A DNA stretch of 64,000 nucleotides from Mallotus nudiflorus (GCA_947683625.1 CANTUR010000795.1:62001-126000); one strand, 5' to 3'. Positions 12,165-26,214 are shown, counted from the stretch's first letter. Notes: a model not told the origin generated them from the sequence alone. A program made the numbers and translations.

Positions 12165-12620
12165 AGCGTTTGTAAAATTTTTTGTAAGGGGAAGTAGGAT
12201 CTAACAATGATGGGATGAGCCTAGAAGTGGGTAACTGTCCTTGGGGCATGCAAGGTTAAAGTTAGTATAGTTCACACACATCTTATATTTTTTGTTTGAT
12301 TTCTTGACTAGTACCATATTGGCTACCCATTCTAGGTGGGCCACTTCTTTAATAAACCCGACTTCTAACAACTTTTTCATTTCTTCGGTGATTATCTTCT
12401 ACCACTCGCATATAAAGGTTCTTTTCTTCTGGATCACTGACTTTACCCCTGGTATGATGTTCAAGCTATGGCAGGCAATCTGTGGATCTACCCCAATTAT
12501 TTCGAATGCCTGAGAAGAAAAATCTTCTAAGTGCCTAGTGAGGACTTCCCTTATTCCTTGCTTGGTGTCATAGTCGAGCTCATTATCGATCTTCACCATT
12601 TTCCTATCAGCAATTTGCAA
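12165..12620 (-). pseudogene. degenerate Tat reverse transcriptase
   Basis: The upstream part (12620-12399) gives the N-terminal RT lead-in ending DPQIACHSLNIIPG. Next comes a frame with KKLLEVGFIKEVAHLEWVAN and VLVKKSNKKYKMCVNY, equivalent to the KKDGKWRMCVDY block of Tat RTs, then LACPKDSYPLP. Near 12165-12240 the sequence jumps to the tail of the first RNase H (LVLLGEFDINYEPR), so the palm with the catalytic YxDD and most of RNase H are deleted. Several stops. Non-functional. Confidence 0.75.
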
Positions 12621-12836
12621 TGTGTCAGTGTCATCAACTGGTTATGGTCAAGTGCCTTACTTATCTATTTCCCAAGTTTCTAAGGGGAAGGCTTCTGTTT
12701 GAGGTTTTATTGCCATCTGGTGGCACTGTCTGGCCATGTGCTAATCTCCGCGGATAGTGAGAGTTTCACCCTCGATTGGAATCTTTATAGTTAAGTGTCA
12801 GATACTTATGACTGCATCTATTTCATAAAGCACTAG

Positions 12837-13863
12837 TCATCCTATGATGCCATTGTATGCCAATGGGAGATCCACCACATTGAGCAGAGCTTTAATGACT
12901 TTTGTCTCTTCATTGCCCCAGTTTCCAAATTCTAAATTTAACTCTACAATTCTTATCGGCTGTATGGTTCCTCCATAAAAACTTGTAATGGGATTCTGGA
13001 TGGCTTTCAAGTTGGTGACAAAGCCTCTCATGGCTTTGTAAGCATTCCAAGATAATGCGTTAATGGCACTTTCGTTATCAACCAATAACCTCTTCACCAG
13101 ATAATTGTTAATGTATGCATTTACCACCAGGGTGTCATAGTGAGGATGGCAAACATGAAACTCATCTTCTAAATCAAATACAATCTCTCTTTTCTTGAAG
13201 GCTGACCCTTCTCCATGGCTCTTTTTAGGTTTCTTCTCAGCATTTTCTCCCCTAATAATCATATTAATAATGTCGGCCAACTCATTCCGAGCCTTCTTTA
13301 TTTTTGGTCTGTCTCGCCCATGGGCATCCGGAATCCTAATCCCTCTAGATGTGTCAGTGAAATTATTGAGTTTACTATTCTGCACCAGTCTTTCTATGGC
13401 ATTCTTCAGTTCTTTATAGGCCTCGGTGTCATGCCCTTATTCCCGATGATACTGACAATAATGTCCCCTATTTTGCGTGGCTCTTTGGCTTGGGCTTATT
13501 CTTCTAGCTGGGGTAATTCCTATGCCATTTTGTCTTACCCACATGAAAATTTTGGATCTAGAGGTATTTAGAGGTGTGTATCTGTCTGCTTCTTTCTCAA
13601 ATCTTTTTACCGGGTTTTGAAAATTTATTCTTGGGAAGCTTACTCATTTGGATCTTGATCTTTCATCTTTGGTTAGTGGTTTTTCTTCTTCCCTTCACAT
13701 TCTTCTATCTTCATTCATCTTTATTATTTTGACCGCCATAGCCATTACTTTCGTAAAAGTGCCAAGTTCTTTTGTCGTTATCTTATCTTTGAGCTTTGCA
13801 AGTTTAGTGCCATTTTTCAAAGCTTCTATAACAACTTTATCTATAATATTTTTTATTTGCATG
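12837..13863 (-). pseudogene. Tat gag C-terminus and protease
   Basis: Right-hand part of the gag frame resumes at 13863 after the solo LTR: VAMQIKNIIDKVVIEALKNG, then FTKVMAMAVKIIKMNEDRR, RYTPLNTSRSKI and a degenerate knuckle region. The matching block in the second Tat copy is at 63370-63750. Then the ORF 13385-12837 contains the protease region: HPHYDTLVVNAYINNY, and LLVDNESAINALSW at the position of the D-S/T-G-A site; the Gly is replaced, so the aspartic protease is dead. Reading frame is broken several times between 13390 and 13860. Confidence 0.75.
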
Positions 13864-13868
13864 GCTAC

Positions 13869-16800
13869 TGTCATGACCCAAAACAGGGGCCATGACCGGC
13901 GCTAGGGAACGGGAATTCTTTCGAATCCGGAACCCGTAGCAAGCCTAAAAAAATAAAATAAACATGCAATAATAACCATACTCATATAATATGCAGCGGA
14001 AATAAAAATCATAATATCGTAATATTATTCACATCAATTGGATTTAAATCAAATCTCATCTCATAGATATATAATCTTTTAATACAAATCCAGTTTCAAC
14101 ATAATACATCTCTTTAAAATAAAATACATGAAATCCATTACTTTAATTCACAACTACTGCAGTGTCTAGATAAAATAAATAAGACTCAAGTAGATAATTT
14201 ACACAAAGAAGCCGGGGCGGAAGAAATCCGGCGTATCGACCTGCTACTGAGGTCTGAAGAAGTTGACTCTCTTGAAAAATAGTCAACGGAGGGGAGTCAG
14301 ACCTCACTGAGTGAATTACTATAATATATATACATACACACTAAGTGATAATGCATACAGTCAACAATATGTGTGTAATATGTATATATACAGGCAAATT
14401 CACACAGATGCAATAAAATCATTTTATATATTTTATCTGAAAATCATCTTTTATGAAGGATCACATAGAACCCTATGATATCGCAACCTCGAAAACAGTG
14501 TTAGACAACACTCTAGCCATACAGGCTCACTTATTCCAAATATATCCACTTAATCCATTTTGACAGTAGACTGGCCCCGAGACACTAAGTCAACCGAGCT
14601 CCAGCAGTCTGACTGCCAGTGTGATTGGCCCCGAGACACTTGGTCAACCGAGCTCCAGCAATCACACCTCCAAACCATATCTCACATATCAAATAATCAT
14701 AACCAATCAATATCCACAAATAGTTAGTAGTATAGCCTAAATACTATAGGCGTACCGGTACGTACTCGGTCCTAGTGCTGCCCACTAGGTAGCACGTTCT
14801 ATTGATATCCTTCATTAATAAATAATAAAACATTCATTCACAAAAATAAATGATGCATGAAGTTCAATAAAATATCAACATAAACCATATATATACCGAA
14901 AATATACCAAAAGTAAACCAGGTATATTTCGAGTATATATATGTCAAATAAATCCAATCAAATCATAAATTAAACTAAAAATATATTTAAAAACATTTTA
15001 AATATATTTTATTAATAAAACATGTATATAATTTATTATACACCAAAAATAAACCAAAAATATATTTAATATAAACTTAAGAAATAATCAAATTATTTAT
15101 GCATATTTAATCAACATAAAACATGCATTTCTAAATCATGCATCCTAAGCATATATATATAGTATAGTAACTCACCTAGTGCGCTCCACGAGACGGGTCC
15201 GACGGGCCTGGTCCACTAGCCCTCGGTCTCGGCGCAACTAAACAAGAAATAAATAATCGACATCAGAATAACCCTAATAGAAATCCTAGAATTCGATCTA
15301 GAGTATTTAAATACGGAAACAGAATTAGAAATTAGGGTTCGACTGGATATCACGTTTTACGAGAATTCTACCGAAAATCCGACAGAACCGCCCCTGTAAA
15401 ACGGACATCTCTTTACTCAAAAGAGTAGAGCCGACCCTACAAGGAAATACACTTCGAAAAAAATACACAAGGCACAATCAAAATCCCACGGTCGGACTCC
15501 AAACTACAGTCCACCGACCGGGGTCCACAACACAGAAAAATTCTAAAAATACCAAAAATATCCTTAAATCACAGAAATACATTTTATAGGTAGAAATTAC
15601 ATAATTAACCTTGAAACACTATAAAAACTCATTTTACTAGAAAAACCGTATATTATATATATAATTGAAAATAATTTACGAAAAATAGTTTTAATTAGTT
15701 AAAAATACCAAATAATTTGTAGAAATCATTTTTATACCTTAAATAACTATTAAAACCAATTAAATTACATTTTTAGCCAATTTAGGGTAAAATTACCAAA
15801 ATACCCCTATATATATAAATATACTTAAATTACTTCAAAAATTCACCAAAAATTATACAATTATCCAAAATTAATTTTCTCAACATATTTATCAATAATA
15901 TCAATAATTAAACTCAATTATCCAACTAATTTCAAATAAAAACACATTTAACCTAATTTTCTCAAATTCACATAAACTTAAATAATTCAAAATAAATACT
16001 TAGAAATTCATAAAAATTCCAAATAAATTCCTATAATTCATTTCAACACCTAATTTAACCATAAACCCCAATTTCATAATTTAAATAATTAATTTCTGAA
16101 AATTAGAAAATAATATTAAAATATTCAAAAATATCCAAAAATCCAAACAATCTCCAAAAATTCCACAAAAATTCATACATGAATATTAAGCTACTAGGAT
16201 CAACATTTGTGAAGGGATTTTTCATGAATCAATCAATTCGAAGCTCAAAAAAATCAAAAACCCTAATAGGCCGAAATTGAAAATTCGAAACCTAAGCAAT
16301 TCTAGACCAATTCAGCTCAAACCAAAGCTAGAATCACACTCACCGGACCTCAAGGAGTCGATGAAGACCAACGGTGTCGAAAACGGTGGCCGGAATCGGC
16401 GTGATCGACGGTGGATCGATTTTCGGCTTCTCCGACCAAAATTGACTTCCAGACGCCGGAAACGGCTACCACAGGCGGCGAAAATGGTTAGGGAAGGCGG
16501 TGGCACACCGGACGGCACACCCACGGTGAAGAAACGGCAGTAGCAGCGACCGGACGGCGAGGAGAAGGATCGGGAGGAAGAAAAAGACTTGGGGGGCAAA
16601 ATGGTAATTTTCCAAACTTTTGATTTTTGACAAATTTTAATGTATATATGTATATATATATACTTTACACTATATATTAAAATAATATTAAATTACACAC
16701 ATTAAATATACACCACACACATAAAATTTAATATTTTAATAATTTATACTAAATAAAAATAATTAAATAACAATAAAACAAATAAATAATTAATAAAATA

Positions 16801-17116
16801 TTAGGGTAATACTAAACCCTAATTAATAAATATACACACACATAGTCTGTATTTAGTAATTTAAAAATACGTATGAGTTCATGCAAGTCCGAACATATAT
16901 TTAAAATAATTAATAATACATTGTTTACGTGAAAATTTCCCCGAAAATGCAAGTCCCGGGAAAATTTTACGTAAAACACTGTGAATAATACACAGTAATT
17001 AAAATAGGTTTAAAATACATATCAACTCGTGAAAATATCATAATATATATACAAAAATTATTGACACTGCATATCCCGGTACAGTGTAAAAATATTTAAA
17101 ATTACGGGATATTACA
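13869..17116 (-). mobile_element. solo LTR of the chromovirus-like family
   Basis: A 3248-bp LTR in reverse orientation: it starts TGTCATGACCC and ends GGGATATTACA, the inverse of the TGTAATAACCC...GTCGTGACA ends of the copies at 1788-4717 and 6661-10020. Both sides carry the 5-bp target duplication GCTAC (13864-13868 and 17117-17121). There is no PBS, PPT or coding sequence, so this is a solo LTR left by recombination between two LTRs. It interrupts the Tat gag frame: the reading before and after joins as ...SYLN(stop)FNKVA. Both conserved hairpins are present (about 15413-15434 and 14771-14789). The short ORFs near 16277-16600 belong to the C/G-richer part of the LTR. Confidence 0.93.
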
Positions 17117-18105
17117 GCTACCTTATTGAATTAATTGAGGTAGCTTTGTAGGGACTCATTGGCCTCTTGTCGGCACATCCGGAGATTATTGATGTACTTG
17201 GCAGGGGGGATGTTGGTGACAAACCTGGTATAAAAATTTTCTGCCATATCCTCAAAAGACGTGATGGAGTTCTTTGAGAGCCAATGAAACCATTTTTGGG
17301 CATTCTTTATGAGTGTGCTTGGGAAGACCCTGCACATGATTTCGTCATTCATGTTCTAGAGCAATATTCTTATTCTAAATGAGGATATGTGGTTGACAGG
17401 ATCTCCAGTCCCATTATATTGATCTAATTGTAGGATTCTGAACTTGGTTAGGATCTATGTCTGGATTATCCTTTTTATAAATGGTGTTCTGTCCTCCATA
17501 ATATATTCATCTTCCTTCCTTAGTCTCATGTGCGCTTTGCGTATAACTTCTTTAACCTTTTGAGTTAACTTTGAGTCATCGAGAGCCAAAATTATTGAAC
17601 TAGATTCCCCTTCTGGAACTTTACTCTTCCCTTTATTTGCCTCAAGTATCTCTAGAGGTGTTGTGTTGTTGTCTATGTGAGCTAGCCTAGGGTTGCCACT
17701 TTGAACTAAGGTGTTCAATTATTATTGCATTAGGGCTATCTGAGCTTGGATATTTTATATTATTGCTTCCTTGTTGGTTGGGGTGAGGTTGAGTGTTTGG
17801 GTTACAGTGTTCAAGTTAGGCGTAGTTATAGCCAGTGTATCTGTTAGGCTTAGAAAGGGTACGAAAGGTATTGGTCAGTAATGGTGTTGCAATAGGGCAT
17901 AATATGGACAGTCGGTGCCCAAAGCCGACCACCCCTGGGTATTTCTAAGATGAAAGTGTGTACTTCTGAATAAAGGTCCGACATACTGGAAAGTTACTGG
18001 AGGTACTGCTATTAGGAGAGGTGTTGACAGATTGATTGGAGGAATGGGTGCCGAGAGGTTAATGTAGGTTTCAAGAGTCGAGATTGGCAGTGGGCTAGAA
18101 GTCAT
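17117..18105 (-). pseudogene. Tat gag N-terminal half
   Basis: Starts at an ATG at 18105 (MTSSPLPISTLETY...), 50 bp after the PBS, and matches the gag start of the second Tat copy at 62373 (MTSNPPPISTLDTQ). It is split into frames 18105-17875, 17718-17455 and 17352-17131. The last frame has the capsid-like segment CRVFPSTLIKNAQKWFHWL followed by a FEDMAENFYTRF block, typical of the retrotransposon gag family. Interrupted at 17117 by the solo LTR. Multiple frameshifts and stops; dead. Confidence 0.8.
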
Positions 18106-18155
18106 GGCGTTAATGGCTTAACTTGACAGATATACGAATGGCATTTTCCAAGAGT

Positions 18156-18172
18156 TCCCACAAATGGCACCA
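18156..18172 (-). other. Tat primer binding site
   Basis: On the - strand, TGGTGCCATTTGTGGGA follows the LTR end TTATCA after two bases. It resembles the TGGCGCC... primer sites of Tat and Athila elements (tRNA-Asp type, from memory). The right-hand Tat copy has TGGCGTCATCTGTGGGA at the same place (62304-62320). Confidence 0.7.
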
Positions 18173-18174
18173 CT

Positions 18175-18580
18175 TGATAACTTATTTTTGAAACTCTTGA
18201 GCTTGGAATCTTGCCAGTGATCAATAAAGGGTAAGGTGAGAGGTTGGAAGGATCCCCAAAAACACTTTGATGCGTAAATTAGAAGATAGAGAGAGAATCT
18301 AAAAAGAGAAAACAAGAGCAACTAGAATATGAGAGAATAGAATAAATGAGAATGAGGGATATGGGGTCCTATTTATAGTGATACTTAGACCTGAAAAGAG
18401 TAGGATTCCTCTTTGGATAGGAATCCTAAACCAAATAGGCAAGTATTCCTTCTTCATTTGAGAGTCTTCTTGAGGCAGGAACCTTTCCCTAAATGAATTT
18501 AGTCACCTTCCCTTTTTGAGTAACTTGTATAGGAAATAAAGCTCTTCAATTAAACATGATTATATACATGTGTGGTACCA
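18175..18580 (-). mobile_element. 5' LTR of Tat element
   Basis: LTR of about 406 bp on the - strand, from TGGTACCACACATG (18580) to ...AAGTTATCA (18175). It aligns along its length with the LTR at 61905-62301. A TATA box (TATAAATAGG) lies at 18377-18368 on the - strand, about 200 bp before the LTR end, as expected for the U3/R border. Its outer edge abuts the HMA5 exon remnant, so the element inserted into that exon. The left LTR is outside the window. Confidence 0.75.
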
Positions 18581-18785
18581 AAGGATTTTAGAATGGAAAT
18601 GATTTCATGAGCACCAAGTTTTAATGGTTCAAATATGGCTAGAACCCTGGTCACTTCCTGATCTATTGCTACAAAAATCCCAGTTTGAGCCATTCCTTCA
18701 GTTTTTTCAAGCATCTGTTCAGCATCAATTGGAACATAAATGTTATGGTTTATCGAGCTTCTGTTTCGTATATCCATTACCTTCT
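18581..18785 (-). pseudogene. HMA5 exon 5 fragment
   Basis: A third HMA5-derived sequence. Reads NRSSINHNIYVPIDAEQMLEKTEG, MAQTGIFVAIDQEV and LKLGAHEIISILKS, matching about 55 residues of the nucleotide-binding domain encoded by exon 5 of the intact gene (about 54910-55090). It is cut at 18581 exactly where the Tat LTR begins, before the TGDN motif. Upstream similarity fades near 18785. The change from DPLKPGA to EPLKLGA and loss of one residue (SLMINHN to SSINHN) show it is a relic. The rest of this copy should lie beyond the Tat element, left of the window. Confidence 0.85.
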
Positions 18786-19208
18786 TTCATTGCCCTATAA
18801 AACCTCATAAACCGCAGGTAATTCACTTATAAAGTTTCTTATCAAAATTCATTGAATCCAATGCGATAACCAAAAAAAGCTTTGCCCTTTATAAACTAGA
18901 AATCAGGCACAAATATACATAATTTGAAATAAGATATAGATAGTTCAGTGAGACAGAGAGAAAAGGAAAATAAAGCATAGAGTATATGCAGATCGAATGT
19001 CCTAGCTAACACTTACAGTTCTAATCTTCTAAAAGTAATTTTTATAGTCAAGCTCATTACTTTTTTTTTGCTCAATTCTATTTCTTCTTGTTTTTGCCAA
19101 AAAGTTAAGAATTGAACTCTTATTATTATTGAATCTGCTTCATTTGGGTATCTTATATACAGGGTAAATGGTATATACTTTGAAGAAGTTAGAATTAACT
19201 TAGCCAAG

Positions 19209-20625
<1,417 letters not shown>

Positions 20626-20784
20626 AGTTTTTAGTGTCGTTACTGAGATTAAATAAGTTTAACAACATAATTGGTTTTGTTTTACTTGATTTAAGCTATT
20701 TCTATTTGAAATTTGAATATTTATTTATTTATTTGTTTTTTATTATTATTTATTTTATTTTAATTAATTATTTTTGTGTATGCA

Positions 20785-22330
20785 TAGTACTCAAAGAACA
20801 AAAACAGATCCTCTCATATTTATTCCAGGACTTACATTGTTTGAAAGAGAAAATAGGAGGCATTCTCAAGAGGAATCAAGTATCATGGTAGAACAATAGA
20901 CAGAAGAAAGAACACTCTTGGATTTTTCCATGCCAGATCTAGATGGTACAAGGCAAAGTATTGCTAGGCCAACAATCAACTCCAATAATTTTAAGATTAA
21001 ACCAGCCTTATTTTAAATGGTCTAATCAAGTGTTTAATTTTATAGCTTGGCAAATGAAGACCCCAATGCTCATATTGCTAATTTTTTAGAAATGTGTGAT
21101 ACTTTTAAATATAATGGGGTGACAGATGATGCAATTTTCTTGAGGCACTTTCCATTCATATTGAAGGATAGAGCTAAGCCATGGTTGAACTCATAACCAC
21201 CAGCTTCAATCACAACATGAGATATATTGGCAAAAGCTTTTTCGGCAAAATATTTTTCACCTTAAAATACAATAAAGATTATCAAAGGTATTACCACCTT
21301 TCAACAATTCGACATGGAATCCTTAAGTGATACGTGGGAGAGATTCAAAGAGTTGCTAAAAAGTTATCCTCATCATGGTTTGCCAAGGGATGTACTCATC
21401 AAAACTTTCTATAATGGTGTTATTCGATCCACTAGAGACATCATTAATGTAGCAGCTGAAGGTTCTTTTATGCAAAAAATAGTTGATGTTGCATTCGCAC
21501 TTCTGGAAGAGATGGCAAATAATAACTGTCTTTGGCCATCAGAGCATCAAAATCCACCAAGGTAAGGAGGCAAAATCAGGGTAGACATAGTGATATCCCT
21601 TTAAGCTCAAATTGTTGCATTGATAAAACAACTTGATAATCTCACTAATAAAAATAATCCAACCCCTTCAGGTGAATGTTGTAATTTGTTGGGTTACTCT
21701 AATAATGAATTTAGTATTTTTGATGCAATTATAGTGGGAGATAGGTACCAAGAGCAAGTTAACTTTGTTAGGAATTAATTTCAAGGAAAATAGAATAATA
21801 ATTCATTCTCGAACACTTACAATTCGGGATGGAGGAATAACCAAAATTTTTCTTGGAACAATCGTAACAATTTGGTTCCCTAAGGTTTTCAGAACAACAT
21901 GATAAGGCAAACATCTCCAGGTTTTTAACAACCTTATCAAGATTGCATAGCCTCAATGAAAAATAAATTAAATAAATTTTTGAAGGCTATGTCCAATAAA
22001 ATGAGCCATCAAGATGAAAATAAAAAATGGATGGAAGCAAAATTTGATCAAATAGCTAAAAACCATTCATCTTCAATTCATAATATTGAGGTATAGTTGG
22101 GTCAGCTTGCTAATGTAGTAGCACAAAGAAATCAAGGGAATCTTTTAAGAAATACCAAAATAAATCCAAGGGAGTTGTTGAAAGTAATTACACTTAAAAG
22201 TAGCAAGGAGATAAGGTCAGGATATGAACTTAAGAAAGAAGAGGTAGATATTTAAGAAAAGAAAATTCATAATAATGATGATGAGTCTAAGGCAATAAGC
22301 AATAAACAAAGGACAGTGATGGGAAAGATA
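20785..22330 (+). pseudogene. Athila gag
   Basis: Recognisable Athila gag: DTFKYNGVTDDAIFLRHFPF, AKPWLNS, FQQFDMESLSDTWERFKEL, YPHHGLPRDVLIKTFYNGV and ALLEEMANNN. The longest open piece is 21314-21565; the rest is interrupted by stops such as WLNS followed by TAA. Downstream (21700-22330) is low-complexity, N- and K-rich and unreadable as a single frame. Confidence 0.82.
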
Positions 22331-22379
22331 ATAATGACTTTTCAACAGATACTGAAGAAGCCTAATGATGAAAAGAGAT

Positions 22380-22935
22380 TTGCTAAGTTTTTAAATACTT
22401 TTAAAATGCTTGAACTTAATATTCTTTTTACTGATGCTCTTGCAAAGATGGCAATATACATCAAGTAGCTTAAGGATATTATCACCAATAAAAGGAGATG
22501 GGATGACAACCATACTTTGGAATTAATAGAGACCTATAGTTCCATTATCACTCGCAAAATACCAACTAAATTAAAAGACCCAGGGAGCTTTACTCTTCCT
22601 TGTGTAGTTGGTGCTTAAGAATTTTCTAGATGTTTATGTGATTTGGGTGCAAGTATTAACATTATGTCATTTTCTCTTTTTAGAAAATTATAACTTGGCA
22701 AGTTAACCCCTATGAACATGACTTTGTAACTTACTGATCATTCTACAAAAAAAAAACATATAGGATCATTGAGGATGTTTTGGTTAAGATAGATAAATTT
22801 ATTTTTCCTGTGGATTTTATAGTTTTGAATTTTGAAGAAGATAGTAAGTGTCCTTTAATTCTTAGGAGACCATTTTTAAATATTGGGAGAGCCATCATAG
22901 ATGTTGATGAAAGGAAAATCACTTTGATAATGAGA
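22380..22935 (+). pseudogene. Athila protease region
   Basis: After TLELIETYSSIITRKIP and LPCVVGA comes CDLGASINIMSFSLF. This is the place of the retropepsin active site, where Athila elements carry D-L-G-A-S-I-N; the Asp-Leu-Gly is preserved. Stops occur on both sides and the flap region is unreadable. Confidence 0.75.
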
Positions 22936-23339
22936 GTGTAGAATTTTTGATTCCTAGGTTAATGAGATACCTAATAAAAGAGGAATTTTGCATGAAAGTG
23001 GAAGTTATAGATGAGTGTGTGAGGGAAGTGAGTATAAATAAAGAAATTCTTGAAAAAAGTTTGGAGTGTGAAGTAGATAGTGAACCCTTACAATAAGCTA
23101 CTTTTGTTAAGTTTGAAATTTTAGTGCGTAGTGACAATCCCACTCCACCATCTATTGTTAAACCACCCAAACTAGAGCTTAAACTGTTACTTAACCATTT
23201 AAGATACACCTTTTTAAAGGAGGGAAACACTTTACGCATTATAATTTCCAATAAGCTATTTATCGAATAAGAGAAAAGGGTATGTGAGATAATGAGAAAT
23301 AGGGTAAAGGCCATTGGGTAGCAGATTTCAGACATCAAG

Positions 23340-24720
23340 GAGATTAGCCCTTCAATTGTCATGCACATAATTGATATGGAAGAGGGGAGTAGAGCTTTCA
23401 TAGAGAGGCAAAGGTGCTTGAATCCAAACATGAAAGAAGTGGTCAAAAAGGAGATTGTTAAGCTATTGGATGCAGGCATTTACTACCTAATTTCTAATAG
23501 TGAGTGGGTAAGCCCAGTGCAGTGTGTATCGAAGAAATGTGGAATGAATGTTATGGAAAATGAAGCAGGTGAGCTGATTTCAAAGAGAATGATTAATAGG
23601 TGGAGAGTATGTATCGATTACTAAAAATTAAACTCAGCCACAAAGAAGGACCATTTTTCTCTCCCCTTTATTAACCAAATATTAGAGAGGATAGCAGGGC
23701 ATGTATATTACTATTTCCTAAATGGTTATTTGGGTTACAATGAAATTTTTATTTTTTCAAAGGACTAGGAGAAAAAAACATTTACATGCCTATACGAAAC
23801 TTTTGCTCACCAACACATGCCTTTTAAACTGTGCAACGCACCAGCTACTTTTCAGAGATGTATGATAGCAATTTTTTTATCTTATCAAGAACATCATAGA
23901 GGTATTTATGGATGATTTTTCTATTTTTGGTGATTCTTTTGAATTATGTTTGTCTAACCTTTACAAGGTCTTAAAAAGATATGAAAAGGCTAACCTTATT
24001 CTTAACTAGGAAAAGTGTCATTTTATGGTAAAGGAAGGGATAGTCCTTGGTCATAAAATTTTAAGTGTAGGGATCGAGGTAGATAGAGCTAAATTAAAAA
24101 TTATAAAGAAGCTACCACCTCCAAGAATAGTCAAAGGAGTTTGAGGATTTTTAGGACATATGGGTTTTTATAGGTGTTTCATTAAAAAAATTTCTTTAAT
24201 TGCTAAGCCATTAATCTAATTGTTAGTTAAAGATGCTTCTTTTAATTTTAATAATGATTGTTTAAATGCTTTTAATAGGTTGAAGGAGGCTTTAGTTTCA
24301 GCACCAATTATTTCACCTCCAGATTAGGCACTTCCTTTAGAGATCATGTGCAATGTAAGTGACCATGCTATGGGGGCAGTGCTTGGTCAGAGGAAAGAAA
24401 ACAAGCTTTATGTCATATATTAGCAAGCAGAACTCTTGCAAAGGCCCAGTTGAACTACACCACAACCGAGAAAGAGATATTGGCGGTGGTTTTTGCTATT
24501 GATAAATTTAGGTCTTACATACTTAGTTCAAAGGTTATTACTTTCATTGATCATGCAGTAATAAAATATCTCTTAGCCAAGAAGGATGTAAAACCACGTC
24601 TTATTCATTGGGTGTTACTTTTACAATAGTTTGACTTAAAGATCAAAAATAAGAAAGGTTTTGAGAATGTTATAGTTGACCATTTGTCTATATTAGAGGG
24701 TTATGAACAAATAAAGCAAG
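23340..24720 (+). pseudogene. Athila reverse transcriptase-RNase H
   Basis: RT opens with MHIIDMEEGSRAFIERQRCLNP and KEIVKLLDAGIYYLISNSEWVSPV, RWRVCIDY, then DHFSLPFINQILERIAGH and MPFKLCNAPATFQRCM. The catalytic YxDD place reads as G-stop-FF near 23905-23915. RNase H follows at about 24340-24700 (SDHAMGAVLGQRK). The frame changes repeatedly; non-functional. The long - strand ORF at 22919-23479 is a shadow. Confidence 0.82.
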
Positions 24721-24839
24721 AAAAGATATCAATGATGAATTTCCTGATGCTTTGTTGTTATTAGTTCAACATTTTAATGCTCCATAGTTTGCAAACATCA
24801 CCAACTATTTAGCATATAAAAACTGCAAGAATTCTCCTA

Positions 24840-26065
24840 TCAATAAAGGAAGTATTTCCTCTGTGAGGTGAAGCACTATTTATGGGAGGATTTATTTCTC
24901 TACAAGATTTATGGAGATGGGCTGATTAGAAGGTGTGTTCCTAAAATTAAAATGTTAAAAATTTTGTCTCATTGTCATGATTCTACATACGGTGGGCATT
25001 TTAAATAACAAAAACTGTTATAAAGGTGTTCGAATGTGGGTTTTCTAGCCTACTTTATTCGAAGATACCAAGGAGTATATGTAACACTATAATAAATATC
25101 AAAGACATGGGAATATTTCTAAGAGGAATGAAATTCCATTCACATAAATTCAAAAAGTAGAGATTTTTAATATTTGGTGGTTGGATTTTATGGGTCCTTT
25201 TCCATTATCTTTTGAGAACCGATATATCTTGGTTGGGGTAAACTATATGTCTAAGTGGGTGGAAGTCATTTCTTCACTTAAAAATAATGCTAAAGTGGTG
25301 ATAAGATTTGTTTAAAAACCATTTAGTAGATTTGGAGTACCTTGTGCTGTGATTAGTGATGGAGGCTTGCACTTTTAAAACAAATAGTTTAAGTTACTAC
25401 TCAAAAGGTAAAGAATTCACCATAAAGTTACTATTCCATATCATCCTCAAACCAGTGGTTAAGTGGAGGTCACAAACAAGGAAATAAAGAAAATTTTGGA
25501 GAAAATAATAGGCTCTTCGAGGAAATATCAGGCGTCTAAATTGGATGATGCTTTGTGGGCATATCGTACAACATATAAAACTCCAACTGGTATGTTTCCT
25601 TACCGATTAGTTTTTAAGAAAGCTTGTCACTTGCTGGTGGAACTTGAATATTGAGCTTGTTGGGCCATTAAGGCATTAAACTTTAATATAAAGACAGCAT
25701 GTGAAAAATGTTTATTATAACTTAATGAATTGGATGAGTTTCGATTTCAAGCATATGAGAACACCAAGCTTTTCAAGGAGAAAACAAAATTGTGACATGA
25801 TACTCATATTCTCAAAAAGGAATTCAGAGTTGGTGATCTTATTCTTTTGTTTAATTCTAGACTAAAATTATTTTTGGGTAAGTTGAGATTGAGGTGGAGT
25901 GGTCCATCAAGGTACAACAAGTTTTCTCTCATAGTGTACTTGAACTCATTAATTCTAAGGGAGAGTGTTTTCGAGTAAATGGACAAAGGTGCAAAGTGTA
26001 TCAAGGAGGACTAATTTCAAGGAAAAGGAAACTCTCTTCCTTCATCAACCCCAATGAAAAATTCT
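24840..26065 (+). pseudogene. Athila integrase
   Basis: The core starts near 25160 with FNIWWLDFMGPFPLSF and YMSKWVEV, then FGVPCAVISDGGLHF and PYHPQTSG followed by VEVTNKEIKKILEK. The D-D-E triad positions are still recognisable, but several stops are present. The C-terminal part at 25463-25654 (DDALWAYRTTYKTPTGMFPYRLVF) and KEFRVGDLILLFNSRLKLF match the plant gypsy integrase tail. A 68-bp direct duplication follows at 26081-26214. Confidence 0.82.
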
Positions 26066-26214
26066 GGTTTTAGTCATGCTAAAGATCTAAAAATTAGCAT
26101 TTTATTGTGCTTGTTACTTTTTTTCATCATTTTATTTTGTTCAGTGGCAAAGATCTAAAAATTAGCATTTTATTGTGCTTGTTACTTTTTTTCATCATTT
26201 TATTTTGTTCAGTG

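Noticed and set aside
16277..16599. Two overlapping ORFs on opposite strands, more GC-rich than the surroundings
   Set aside because: Both lie in the C/G-richer part of the solo LTR and are not conserved as frames in the LTR copy at 7190-7420.
22919..23479. 186-codon ORF on the - strand
   Set aside because: It is the antisense shadow of the Athila PR-RT region, which has clear homology on the + strand.
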